Under the pieces are notes generated by a model that had not been told where the DNA came from, searched no databases, and was given only the letters and a program-made list of their open reading frames with translations. The position numbers and the translations under genes were made by a program. This document shows, piece after piece, positions 22,114 through 28,901 of a DNA stretch of 33,471 nucleotides. This DNA comes from Candidatus Tanganyikabacteria bacterium (GTDB lineage Bacteria > Cyanobacteriota > Sericytochromatia > S15B-MN24 > VGJW01): contig VGJY01000031.1 of NCBI GenBank assembly GCA_016867235.1, forward strand, positions 1-33,471. The letters are read 5' to 3'. Every line of letters starts with the position of its first letter. Position 1 is the first letter of the stretch.

Positions 22114-23028
22114 CTACAGGTGTTCCTGGAGTTCCACCGGATCGTGCGCCGACAAGATGCGCACGCCCATGCCCGACCGGTGGAGCTTGCGCAGCCTCTC
22201 CTGCGTGCCCAGTCGCACCTTGCCGTCGGATTGCGCGACGGTCTGGAACGCTTCCAGCCCGACCGGGCACTCGCGCTGCGGCTCGCAGCGTAGTTCCGAG
22301 CGGTGGAAGTAGGCGTCGCCGGCGTGCAGCAGCCAGCGCGCCCCCTCCTTGAGCGCCACGCCGGCGTGGCCGTCCGAGTGCCCGGGCAGCGCCACCAGGC
22401 GGATCTCGGGATCGATGCTCACGACCGCGCTCGGGAACCCGAACCACGCGTCGCCGAACTCGTGCGGCTCCCAGCGCGGCCCGTGGGACCAGTGCACCTT
22501 GCGGTAACGGCCGGCCTGGGAGTGGGTGGCCACCGTCAGTTCGCGGGCCGCCACGTGGACGCGGGCAGCCGGGAAGTCCGCCAGGCCACCCGTGTGGTCG
22601 AGATCCAGGTGCGTCAGCACGATATCCTCCACGTCGCTTCCGCGGAAGCCCAGGCGTTCGACCTGGGCCAGAGCGGTCTCGCCCGGATCGAGCACCGGGC
22701 GGGTGAGCCAGCGCCAGAAACCCGGCAGCCGGGTCTCGGGTTCCGCCACGTCCCGCAGGCCCAGCGCCGCTTCGACCAGGATCAGGCTCGCGGAGGCCTC
22801 GACCAGCAGCATGTGGGAGGTGAGGGTTCCCTGGTCAAACAGGCTACCGGCGCCCTCCACCGCCCATTTCCCGATGGGGTGGAGCGTGGCGCCGTTGAGG
22901 TGGTGCACGCGGCCCGGCTCGAACGCCCGTGGCGCGGCCGCTCCGCCCAGCAGGGGCGCCAGGCCGGCAAGCCCGCAGGCGATGCCCGCGAGGACGTGGG
23001 CGCGAGCGAGGCGGTGAGGGACTCTCAT
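22114..23028 (-). CDS. Exported MBL-fold metallohydrolase
   Basis: A signal segment (LARAHVLAGIACGLAGLAPLL) precedes an MBL fold: LTHLDLDHTGGLADFP is the HxHxDH-type metal motif with Asp and His, VALPGHSDGHAGVAL and LLHAGDAYFHRSEL supply further ligands, and ILSAHDPVEL the final His. Such enzymes hydrolyse lactones, thioesters or other small esters; the substrate is not clear, and AHL-lactonase-like activity is only one option. ATG 23028 is preferred over 23064 because GGAAG precedes it and the signal peptide begins with its basic residues. The next gene, mutM, starts immediately after its stop. Confidence 0.82.
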   Translation of the reverse strand: MRVPHRLARAHVLAGIACGLAGLAPLLGGAAAPRAFEPGRVHHLNGATLHPIGKWAVEGAGSLFDQGTLTSHMLLVEASASLILVEAALGLRDVAEPETRLPGFWRWLTRPVLDPGETALAQVERLGFRGSDVEDIVLTHLDLDHTGGLADFPAARVHVAARELTVATHSQAGRYRKVHWSHGPRWEPHEFGDAWFGFPSAVVSIDPEIRLVALPGHSDGHAGVALKEGARWLLHAGDAYFHRSELRCEPQRECPVGLEAFQTVAQSDGKVRLGTQERLRKLHRSGMGVRILSAHDPVELQEHL

Positions 23029-23064
23029 GCGGCTTCCATCATACTGGGGACGGCTCCCTGACAA

Positions 23065-23073
23065 TGGTATAAT
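23065..23073 (+). promoter_or_regulatory. Extended -10 promoter of tRNA-Arg(TCT)
   Basis: TGGTATAAT (23065-23073) is an extended -10 (TGn TATAAT) 18 bp before the tRNA-Arg 5' end at 23092, with only a weak -35 near 23045. The spacing fits a short tRNA leader. Confidence 0.6.
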
Positions 23074-23091
23074 TCCTATCTCAAAACTCCT

Positions 23092-23167
23092 GCGCCCGTA
23101 GCTCAGGGGATAGAGCAGCCGCCTTCTAAGCGGCTGGTCGCTGGTTCGAATCCAGCCGGGCGCGCCA
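23092..23167 (+). tRNA. tRNA-Arg (TCT)
   Basis: A full cloverleaf: acceptor GCGCCCG (23092-23098) with CGGGCGC (23157-23163), D arm GCTCAGGGGATAGAGC, anticodon arm GCCGCCTTCTAAGCGGC with TCT anticodon, T arm GCTGG-TTCGAAT-CCAGC, discriminator G23164 and encoded CCA (23165-23167). It reads AGA codons. It shares its acceptor and D arm with the second tRNA-Arg at 23352. Confidence 0.95.
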
Positions 23168-23205
23168 TTTCGGGCGGCCCGCAGGGACTCGGATCGGTGC
23201 TACAC

Positions 23206-23279
23206 GGCGGGTGTAGCCAAGAGGTTAAGGCAGAGGATTGTGGATCCTCCATTCGTGGGTTCGAGTCCCATCATCCGCC
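23206..23279 (+). tRNA. tRNA-His (GTG)
   Basis: The extra 5' G (G-1 at 23206) faces discriminator C23279, the identity mark of tRNA-His. Acceptor GCGGGTG (23207-23213) pairs with CATCCGC, with one G-T pair. The anticodon loop TTGTGGA holds GTG; the T arm is GTGGG-TTCGAGT-CCCAT. CCA is not encoded, so it must be added by CCA-transferase. It is 38 bp after the first tRNA-Arg and likely co-transcribed. Confidence 0.93.
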
Positions 23280-23282
23280 CTC

Positions 23283-23307
23283 CGCGCCGCGAAAGCGGCG
23301 CGTTTCT
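23283..23307 (+). terminator. Intrinsic terminator after tRNA-His
   Basis: CGCGCCGC (23283-23290), GAAA tetraloop, GCGGCGCG (23295-23302) followed by TTTCT. A perfect 8-bp stem plus short T tract ends the two-tRNA unit. Confidence 0.75.
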
Positions 23308-23335
23308 CCGTCAGCGACGCGGAATCATCTCAGGC

Positions 23336-23341
23336 TATAAT
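23336..23341 (+). promoter_or_regulatory. -10 element of tRNA-Arg(CCG)
   Basis: TATAAT starts 16 bp before the tRNA-Arg(CCG) 5' end at 23352, after the terminator of the previous unit. No good -35 is evident. Confidence 0.55.
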
Positions 23342-23351
23342 CCAGGTTGTT

Positions 23352-23424
23352 GCGCCCGTAGCTCAGTGGATAGAGCACTTGCCTCCGGAGCAAGGGGTCA
23401 CAAGTTCGAATCTTGTCGGGCGCG
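23352..23424 (+). tRNA. tRNA-Arg (CCG)
   Basis: Cloverleaf with acceptor GCGCCCG (23352-23358) and CGGGCGC (23417-23423), D arm GCTCAGTGGATAGAGC, anticodon loop CTCCGGA holding CCG, T arm ACAAG-TTCGAAT-CTTGT and discriminator G23424. It is followed by CTA rather than CCA, so CCA is not encoded. It reads CGG codons. It has its own -10 element. Confidence 0.93.
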
Positions 23425-23473
23425 CTACGTGAGGGTCCGGGGACGCAAGGGCCCGCCGACCTGGCGCCGGCGC

Positions 23474-23489
23474 GGTTAAGGCCTTAACC
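23474..23489. repeat. Perfect 16-bp palindrome downstream of the tRNAs
   Basis: GGTTAAGGCCTTAACC is fully self-complementary and is followed by a smaller palindrome TGCC-TGA-GGCA (23496-23506). It may be a protein-binding site or a weak terminator; no T run follows on the plus strand. Confidence 0.4.
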
Positions 23490-23721
23490 AAGTTCTGCCT
23501 GAGGCAAAAGTACGTAGGTACGCGGGCGCCGGACCGGAGCCGCCCGTGTCGGCAACCCACTGGCTGGCTCCAATCCGGAACGTCCACCGGCAGGCCCTCC
23601 GCCCGCCTGTCCGGGAAGCCGCCCTCCAGCCGGCGCGCCCGCCGGCCGTGCGCGGGCTGGACAGGGCCTTGCCGACGAGCGCGAACTGCGCGAAGAGCAG
23701 TCCCTTGACCTTTCCTCTCAC
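23476..23721 (-). CDS. Small hypothetical protein, possibly frame-broken
   Basis: GTG 23721 follows GAGGAGG by 5 nt, an excellent ribosome site, and the first 30 residues (MRGKVKGLLFAQFALVGKAL) look coding. After about residue 32 the third positions lose their GC bias and another minus frame (LEGGFPDRRAEGLPVDVPDW, near 23560-23620) looks better, suggesting a frameshift or decay. No family is recognised. It follows directly the fragment at 23732 and belongs to the same broken small-gene cluster. Confidence 0.4.
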   Translation of the reverse strand: MRGKVKGLLFAQFALVGKALSSPRTAGGRAGWRAASRTGGRRACRWTFRIGASQWVADTGGSGPAPAYLRTFASGRTWLRP

Positions 23722-23731
23722 TGGCGCCTCC

Positions 23732-23884
23732 TCAAAACCACCGGCGGAGCCAGTCCTGCTCGAACAGGACCTTGCCCCAGTGGTAGAGGCGCCCGGGACG
23801 GCGGAGCGCCACCCGCGACGCCGGCTCGGCGTAGAAATCGCCGCGCGCCAGGGCGGCCCGGCCGTCGCCGAGTCCGCGGAGCGG
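23732..23884 (-). pseudogene. Reading frame following an in-frame TAG (remnant or readthrough segment)
   Basis: After the TAG at 23885-23887 the same frame stays open for 50 codons with strongly GC-biased third positions and a plausible composition (GDFYAEPASRVALRRPGRLY, HWGKVLFEQDWLRRWF) to TGA 23732. There is no obvious start codon or ribosome site inside it. It therefore looks like the former C terminus of the upstream Ala-rich gene cut by a nonsense mutation, or a recoded readthrough. A start at a GTG in the middle is a weaker alternative. It is not similar to a family I know. Confidence 0.4.
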
Positions 23885-24406
23885 CTAGAACCGGTCGCTG
23901 ATCATGTCGATTGTAGTCAGGTCAGCCTTCCGGCGGGCGGCGCGGATGCCGCCGACGACCGAACCCGTGCCGTAGACGATCACCCCGAGGGCCGCGACAG
24001 GCAGGACCACCTTGGCGGCGGTGGTCGCGGCCGATTGGAACGCCGCCCGCACCGAGCCCACGGTTTTCACGGCGCCGGTCGCCAACCCCTGCGGCAGGCC
24101 GCGTGCCGCCGCTGTGCCGGTCGCGGCGACCGCGGTCTCGGCGACGGCGGCGGTCGCATTCGCCGCGACCGAGGTAACCGTGGCCGTCGTGGCCGCGGCG
24201 GTCACGGCGCCGGCCGCGGCACTCCCCGCGGCACCCGCGAGTACCGCGCCGGCCGCCGTCGGCGCGGCCTGCGTCGAACCCTTCACGGCCGCGGCGGCGA
24301 TCAGGCCGCCGACGATCGTGCCGGCCACGGTGCCGAAGGCCTTCGTCATCTCCTGGCCGGCGGCCTTCCCGAGGGTCTCCGAGGTCCAGGCGAAGATCGA
24401 GTTCAT
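23885..24406 (-). CDS. Ala-rich glycine-zipper-like hypothetical protein (split-gene 3' part)
   Basis: A 173-residue product dominated by Ala, Val, Thr and Gly, with several small-residue hydrophobic stretches (GTVAGTIVGGLIAAAA, AAGAVLAGAAGSAAAGAV, VVLPVAALGVIVYGTGSVVGG), a pattern suited to membrane insertion, and a charged tail ending MISDRF. The ATG at 24406 is made from the last two bases of element C plus a G, with no ribosome site upstream. Removing element C plus one duplicated base fuses it in frame to the gene at 24515 (FREGL to NSIFAW), so it was probably the C-terminal part of one larger gene. Whether it is still expressed is uncertain. Confidence 0.5.
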   Translation of the reverse strand: MNSIFAWTSETLGKAAGQEMTKAFGTVAGTIVGGLIAAAAVKGSTQAAPTAAGAVLAGAAGSAAAGAVTAAATTATVTSVAANATAAVAETAVAATGTAAARGLPQGLATGAVKTVGSVRAAFQSAATTAAKVVLPVAALGVIVYGTGSVVGGIRAARRKADLTTIDMISDRF

Positions 24407-24532
24407 AGCGCGGCTCTGATGACTTCGCTCCGGCATCGCGGCCGGCACGGAGGCCGGCCCCACCCGTTGCATCGGTGGCGCAGGCCTCCGTGCCTGCGTC
24501 CGATAGGCGCCAGGTCATTTGAGCGCCGCTAT
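24405..24532. mobile_element. Palindromic element copy C (128 bp), between split gene halves
   Basis: It is identical to copy B at all 128 positions, so the two diverged very recently. On the minus strand it enters after GGTCTG and leaves before GAAC, matching the CTGA target of the other copies. It gives a TGA stop to the upstream gene after five element-encoded residues (IAALK) and half of the downstream ATG. Confidence 0.85.
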
Positions 24533-24811
24533 CAGACCCTCGCGGAAGGTGTTGGTCTCCTCGCCGACGTGCACGATCTCGACCTTGTGCCCGGCGAAGC
24601 GGCCGAAGTAGCCGTTCTTGACGCCCGCGGTGGACCCGCGCAAGTAGGCGACGTAGAGATCTCCCTCGCTGGTCTTGAAGAAAATCTCGTCGAGGCCGTT
24701 GCCGTCGGTAATGGCCTTGGCCTTGTCGAGGATCTTGTCCTTCTCGCCCGGAAGCACGACCTTGCGGACGTCCCCGAAGGTCCGCGCGCCGACCGAGAGT
24801 TCCCTGATCAT
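24515..24811 (-). CDS. Small hypothetical protein (split-gene 5' part)
   Basis: The 98-residue product starts at ATG 24811, 7 nt after AGGAG. It has a mixed alpha/beta look (MIRELSVGARTFGDVRKVVL, DKILDKAKAIT, GLDEIFFKTSEGDLYVAYL, HKVEIVHVGEETNTFREGL) and no domain that I recognise. Its last five residues and stop lie inside element C; the native protein probably continued into the Ala-rich frame at 24406. It lies downstream of a 37-residue ORF on the same strand and probably shares its promoter. Confidence 0.6.
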   Translation of the reverse strand: MIRELSVGARTFGDVRKVVLPGEKDKILDKAKAITDGNGLDEIFFKTSEGDLYVAYLRGSTAGVKNGYFGRFAGHKVEIVHVGEETNTFREGLIAALK

Positions 24812-24885
24812 GAGCTTGCTCCTGCCTCCGAGCGAGTTATCGGAGGCGCGGCCCGTCAGGGTTCGGGCCGATCGTTCAAACCGGG

Positions 24886-24999
24886 TTAAGGATTCTTGGC
24901 TGTCTGGTCGGTCGCCGATCCCGAATCGCGAGTGACCTTCTGCACGACGCCGGACGACGTCGTCGTGGCCAGGCTCAGTTCGCCCTTTCCCGTGCTCAT
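24886..24999 (-). CDS. Tiny hypothetical protein (37 residues)
   Basis: ATG 24999 is preceded by AGAGAGGA at 7 nt spacing. The product is Ser/Thr-rich (MSTGKGELSLATTTSSG, VVQKVTRDSGSATDQ) and ends AKNP with TAA. It precedes the gene at 24811 on the same strand. Good ribosome site and GC-rich third positions support translation, but the short length keeps confidence low. No function is suggested. Confidence 0.45.
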   Translation of the reverse strand: MSTGKGELSLATTTSSGVVQKVTRDSGSATDQTAKNP

Positions 25000-25095
25000 C
25001 CGCTCATCCTCTCTCCGGAAACCCACCGCTGTCGTATGGCCTATCGGCAGAGAAATGGAACGGCTTGCGAGATTTGACGGTAATCAAGCGCGCGA

Positions 25096-25135
25096 GCAAG
25101 GTCGCTGCAACAAAAGCAAGGTCCCCGCAACAAAT
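25096..25135. repeat. Two adjacent 20-bp direct repeats
   Basis: GCAAGGTCGCTGCAACAAAA (25096-25115) and GCAAGGTCCCCGCAACAAAT (25116-25135) match at 17 of 20 positions in tandem. They lie between the lipoprotein stop and the small-gene cluster reading away from them on the minus strand, so they are a candidate regulator-binding array at two-helical-turn spacing. Confidence 0.55.
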
Positions 25136-25141
25136 CCCGCG

Positions 25142-25828
25142 CTATTGCTCGACGATCCAGGCCACCCGGCCGGTGACGACGACCAACGCCGCGGGATCCA
25201 CGTCGACCTCGGCGCCGCGCGAGCCCGGCGTGGCCAGGCCGAGGCCCAGGCGGACCTCCCTGGCGTCGAGGGTGGGGTTGGGCAAGGCCGCGAGGACGCG
25301 GTAGCCCTTGCGCGTCTCCTGGAGCCGCGACACGAAGGCGAAGCTCAGCGTCTGCGTCGTCTGCTCGTCCTTGACGCCGGGCGCGAGGACCCGGTCCGTA
25401 CGCACGACCAGGTTCGTGGTCGGCCCCTCGGTCGCGTCGAACGCCTTGGCGGACGCGAAGAACAACTGGACCGTGGCCGGCACGGGCAGTTCGTTCGTGA
25501 GCGTGTACTCGATGGTTCCGCCCGGGGACCTTCGGCCCTTCACCTCCGCGGGAAGCGGGACCGCCATGCCATCGTCCCCCGCGGCCGCCGGGAACTTGAC
25601 GTAGGTCGTGGCGGCCGAGCCCGCGAGGTCGGGCAACAGCGGCACCTTCGCCTTCGTGGCCGCAGACGGCGCGCCGCTCCCGGTGCCGGCCCAGAGGTCC
25701 TTGAGCGTCGCCTTGATCTCGAAGGAGGACGAGTAGACGACCGTGGTCGCGATCGCCGACCCGAACGGGCACCCGGCGGTCGTCAACGCCGCGGCGAGGA
25801 TGAAACGAACGGCGACGGTTCTTGGCAC
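25142..25828 (-). CDS. Putative lipoprotein of unknown function
   Basis: GTG 25828 is placed 8 nt after GGAGG and begins MPRTVAVRFILAAALTTAGC with lipobox TAGC (Cys20). The mature 208 residues appear beta-rich (TVVYSSSFEIKATLKDLW, GGTIEYTLTNELPVPATVQLFF, TTQTLSFAFVSRLQE, VALVVVTGRVAW-type strands near the end) and could be an adhesion or envelope domain. The frame is open upstream to 26074, but that part overlaps the GrpB gene. No family is recognised. ATG 25852 is a weaker alternative start. Confidence 0.65.
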   Translation of the reverse strand: MPRTVAVRFILAAALTTAGCPFGSAIATTVVYSSSFEIKATLKDLWAGTGSGAPSAATKAKVPLLPDLAGSAATTYVKFPAAAGDDGMAVPLPAEVKGRRSPGGTIEYTLTNELPVPATVQLFFASAKAFDATEGPTTNLVVRTDRVLAPGVKDEQTTQTLSFAFVSRLQETRKGYRVLAALPNPTLDAREVRLGLGLATPGSRGAEVDVDPAALVVVTGRVAWIVEQ

Positions 25829-25875
25829 GGGCGAGCCCTCCGACCCGCTCATGTCACCATGGGTCGCCTTCCGCG

Positions 25876-26484
25876 TCACGACTCCGGGGGCTCGGAATAG
25901 CCGGCCCTGGCCATGATCGCGCGGACCACGGGAGTCTTGGCGTCGGCATAGTGCTGCACGAACCGCCACTCCCGCCTCGCCAGGTCCCGCTTGACCTGTG
26001 CGTAACGCTCCAGATCGTCGGGATGCGCCCGGAGCCAGTCGCGGAATGCCACCATCCGGTCGACCTCGGGGCAACCGGCGGTGAAGACGTGGAGGTTGCA
26101 GGCGGTGTCCGGCCCCTTGAAGACCCGGTGCTGGAACCAGTTTGGCTCGCGGATGCGCAGGACGTAGCCCGAGCCTTCCAGATCCGAGACGTAGCTTTTC
26201 TCGGCGGAAGAGTCCGGCACGGCCAGAACCATGTCGACGACGGGCTTGGCCGGCAACCCCGGCACGCTGGTGGACCCGACGTGCTCGAGCAGCAGGACCC
26301 TTTCTCCCAGGGCGGCCCGCACCCGGTCGGCCTCCCGGCGAAACAGATCCGGCCAGCGCGGGTCGTAGTCCACGACCACGACCTTGGTGCCGTACGGGAC
26401 CACCGCGCCGACCGTGTAGGCCTGGATCTCCGCGTCGGTCCGCAAGGAGCCTTGCTCAGCCATGGCCGCCATCCCCTCCGTCAT
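25876..26484 (-). CDS. GrpB family protein (UPF0157)
   Basis: The 202-residue protein carries the GrpB hallmarks: VVVVDYDPRWPDLFRREADR, the LLLEHVGSTSVPGLPAKPVVDM signature near residues 65-87, NWFQHRVFKG near 117 and LHVFTAGCPEVDRMVAFRDWL near 132. GrpB proteins have a nucleotidyltransferase-like fold and are of unclear function. The start is ATG 26484; ATG 26463 (MAEQGS) is an alternative. It lies 9 bp after the exonuclease gene stop and probably shares its operon. Confidence 0.85.
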   Translation of the reverse strand: MTEGMAAMAEQGSLRTDAEIQAYTVGAVVPYGTKVVVVDYDPRWPDLFRREADRVRAALGERVLLLEHVGSTSVPGLPAKPVVDMVLAVPDSSAEKSYVSDLEGSGYVLRIREPNWFQHRVFKGPDTACNLHVFTAGCPEVDRMVAFRDWLRAHPDDLERYAQVKRDLARREWRFVQHYADAKTPVVRAIMARAGYSEPPES

Positions 26485-26493
26485 ACGCCGTCG

Positions 26494-27003
26494 TCACCAG
26501 AAGTCGCGGATCCCGTCCTTGTGGGCCTGGATGACGATGCGGGCGCAGGCCTCGGCGTCCGAAGCGGCGTCGTGGTGCTTGAGCGGGATGCGTAGTTCCC
26601 GGCAGACGTCGGGGAGCTTGGTGAGGTAGATCTCCCAGGCCGATCGCGCCAGACGCATCGTGCAGACGAACGGCGGGGCGGGCGGCGAGTGCCCGGAGGC
26701 TTCACAGCAGGCCGAGAGTACCGATCGGTCGAAGGACGCGTTGTGCGCCGCCAGGAAATCGGCGCCGTCCAGCAACGGAGCCAGTTCGGGCCAGACTTCG
26801 CGGAACTCGGGCGAGTCGGCCACATCGGTCCACGAGATGCCGTGGATGTAGGTGAACATGAACCGTTTGCGCGGCGGCCGGATCAGGCGGGTCTGCCGCG
26901 AGACGATGCGCCACTTCTCGACGCGGACCAGGGCCACGGCGCATGCGCTGTCGCGGCCCTGATCGGCCGTCTCGAAATCGATGGCGACGAACGTCGGCGG
27001 CAT
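26494..27003 (-). CDS. DnaQ-like 3'-5' exonuclease
   Basis: The 169-residue protein shows the DEDDh exonuclease motifs: FVAIDFETADQG (Exo I, D and E), FLAAHNASFDRSVL (Exo II) and HHDAASDAEACARI (Exo III-epsilon, His and Asp). It has the size of stand-alone epsilon-type exonucleases acting in DNA repair or RNA turnover. ATG 27003 begins MPPTFVAIDFE. The GrpB gene follows closely on the same strand. Confidence 0.87.
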   Translation of the reverse strand: MPPTFVAIDFETADQGRDSACAVALVRVEKWRIVSRQTRLIRPPRKRFMFTYIHGISWTDVADSPEFREVWPELAPLLDGADFLAAHNASFDRSVLSACCEASGHSPPAPPFVCTMRLARSAWEIYLTKLPDVCRELRIPLKHHDAASDAEACARIVIQAHKDGIRDFW

Positions 27004-27097
27004 GGGTTCGCTCCCCCGGTGGCGGCAAACGCTGCTACGTCGGATCGATCATTCCCCGTTCCGCCGCCCTTGCTCCTGAATCGAGCCGGAAGCCGCG

Positions 27098-27436
27098 TCA
27101 GGCCTTCTGGGTGGCCGTCGCGAGGCCCTTGGCGGCCCCCATCGCGGCGCCCGCCGGCCCGCCGGTGAAGAAGCCGACCACGGCCGGGACGGCCACCTGC
27201 GCGAACTTCTTGAACGCGCCGCCGATCTTCTGGCCGCAGCTCTTTTTCTTCTTCTTGGGCTTGGGAGGCGCCGGGTAGGCCTCCTGCGCCCGGTTCACCG
27301 CGTCGTTCTGGTCGGCCGGCGGAGCACCTATCTTCGCCCACTTGGCAGTCTTGGCCTGGTACTCGGCCAACTCCTGCTTGTAGATCGCATCGCGGTTCAG
27401 CGACGACGTCGTCGCGGTAGCGTTGGCTACAGCCAT
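27098..27436 (-). CDS. Small Lys-rich protein with glycine-zipper tail
   Basis: ATG 27436 is 8 nt after GGGAGG; the GTG at 27445 touches that site and is rejected. The 112-residue product has an Asn/Thr-rich start (MAVANATATTSSLNRDAIY), a helix with AEYQAKTAKWAKIGAPP, a run of five Lys (KPKKKKKSCGQK) and a small-residue membrane-like C terminus (AVPAVVGFFTGGPAGAAMGAA). A basic stretch followed by a glycine zipper suits a membrane-perturbing or envelope peptide, but no family is known. The split Ala-rich protein near 24400 has a similar zipper style. Confidence 0.6.
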   Translation of the reverse strand: MAVANATATTSSLNRDAIYKQELAEYQAKTAKWAKIGAPPADQNDAVNRAQEAYPAPPKPKKKKKSCGQKIGGAFKKFAQVAVPAVVGFFTGGPAGAAMGAAKGLATATQKA

Positions 27437-27559
27437 GATCGACACCTCCCGGCCCGCAACCGGGCCGTCCCCACTTCCCTCGTCCTCGCATGTGTTGTCC
27501 GCGAATCGCAGGCTTCACTTGATTGGAGGCGTATTAAGAGTCAAATAAAGGATCGTTCT

Positions 27560-28834
27560 TCAACTGACGTCGAGCAGGCGTTCGGGCGGCCAGCCCAGCA
27601 GGGCGTACATCTGCGCGAAACCCGCCTGGTCGAGCAGGTTGCCCGGCTTGCCATAGGCGCCGATGCCGCCGCCGGAAAACAGACCCGTGGCGGGATCGCG
27701 CGCCTCGCGCCAGGCGCGATCTAGGTACGCGGTCATCGCGGCCCGGTAACGCGGATCCGGGGCAAGGAGATCCAGTGCCAGGAGGTTGCGGAAGAAGATC
27801 GCGTTGAACGCGGGCGACGACTTCCAGAGCCGATCGTCCTGGCCGAAATGGGCCAGGGCGGCGTCGGCCGTGGCCCTGGCCCGCTCCAGGTAGCGCTTGT
27901 CCCCGGTGATCCGGTAGAACAGCACGTCCGAACCGATGGGCGTGCCCTGGTTGTAGCTATGGATCGCGCGATCCACCGCGCCGTCGTCGCCCAGGTTGTC
28001 CCAGTACAGGCCCTCCGGGCTCCGCAGGCGCGCGTCCAGGAACGCGTCCTGGCGCTTTGCGAAGGCCAGGTAGCGCTCGTCCCGCGTGGCGAGGTACAGC
28101 CGCAGGGCGACCTGGATCGCCGGCGCCGTCGCGCAGGTGTTGCGAGTCATGCGGTCGGCCTTCTCGAGCCAGTACATCCCGCCGTCGCGATGCTGGCCGG
28201 CTTCGAGGAACCGGAAGAGTTCCTCGGCCTTCTCGAGATAGGCGTGCTGGCCGGTCTGGGCGTGCGCCTGGAGGAAGTCCAGGGCGATCCAGGCGTTGTC
28301 GTCGTAGTAGCGGCCGGCGCCGCGCAACTCGTCGATTCCCCCGGAATAGGCGCCGTCGCGCTTGTAGAAGGACAGGCCGGCCATGAGATCGTCCACCTGC
28401 CTGTAATCCCCGGTGAGCGCCGCGAGATCCAGGGCGGCGGCGATCGCCTGCCCGTGCGGCCACACCGTGGCGGGCGCCAACGGCTCGCCGGCCCGCTCCA
28501 GGTAAAGCCCTCTGCCGGGAATGGCCAGCGCGGCGTCGGCGGCCCGCCAGGCGGCCTGCGCCCGTCCCGCAGGGCTGTGCGCGCCCCGCCCGGCGGGCTC
28601 CCGGCCGAACAGGCCGGCCAGCCGATCCCCGAGCCACGCCGCCGCGGCGCCGACCCGCACCAGGAAGCCGCGGACGGGTCCCGGGACCAGCGCCGGCCAC
28701 CGCTCCGGCACGCCCTCGGTGGGCACGCCCGGCCGCGGATCGTAGCTGTCGGCCGCGGGAGGAGTCGTGCTGGCCGCCGGGCCTGCGGCCGCCAGCGGTC
28801 GCACCCTCGCCGGGGATGTCTCCCGTACTCTCAA
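27560..28834 (-). CDS. GH76-like glycoside hydrolase
   Basis: The 424-residue protein folds as an (alpha/alpha)6 barrel of GH76 type. Signatures are YYDDNAWIALDFLQAHAQTG (the catalytic Asp pair at 178-179), MYWLEKADRMTRNTCATA with LYLATRDERYLAFAKR, LYWDNLG near 275 and YNQGTPIGSDVLFYRITGD near 295. GH76 enzymes cut alpha-1,6-mannan backbones; relatives can act on other glycans or be non-catalytic. No signal peptide is visible, so location is unclear. TTG 28834 is 4 nt after AGGAGG. It is divergent from the MerR gene with about 97 bp between, sharing that control region. Confidence 0.75.
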   Translation of the reverse strand: MRVRETSPARVRPLAAAGPAASTTPPAADSYDPRPGVPTEGVPERWPALVPGPVRGFLVRVGAAAAWLGDRLAGLFGREPAGRGAHSPAGRAQAAWRAADAALAIPGRGLYLERAGEPLAPATVWPHGQAIAAALDLAALTGDYRQVDDLMAGLSFYKRDGAYSGGIDELRGAGRYYDDNAWIALDFLQAHAQTGQHAYLEKAEELFRFLEAGQHRDGGMYWLEKADRMTRNTCATAPAIQVALRLYLATRDERYLAFAKRQDAFLDARLRSPEGLYWDNLGDDGAVDRAIHSYNQGTPIGSDVLFYRITGDKRYLERARATADAALAHFGQDDRLWKSSPAFNAIFFRNLLALDLLAPDPRYRAAMTAYLDRAWREARDPATGLFSGGGIGAYGKPGNLLDQAGFAQMYALLGWPPERLLDVS

Positions 28835-28901
28835 CCTGCCTCCTGCGCTCCCGGAAGTTATCGACTCCGCGGACGCGAAAGTTGCCCTCGATCAAACTGT
28901 T

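Noticed and set aside
23238-23479. Open frames over the three tRNAs
   Set aside because: They overlap clear tRNA genes and give only generic antisense or sense tRNA translation.
23474-23506. Intrinsic terminator after tRNA-Arg(CCG)
   Set aside because: The palindromes lack a following T run, so they are listed only as a repeat.
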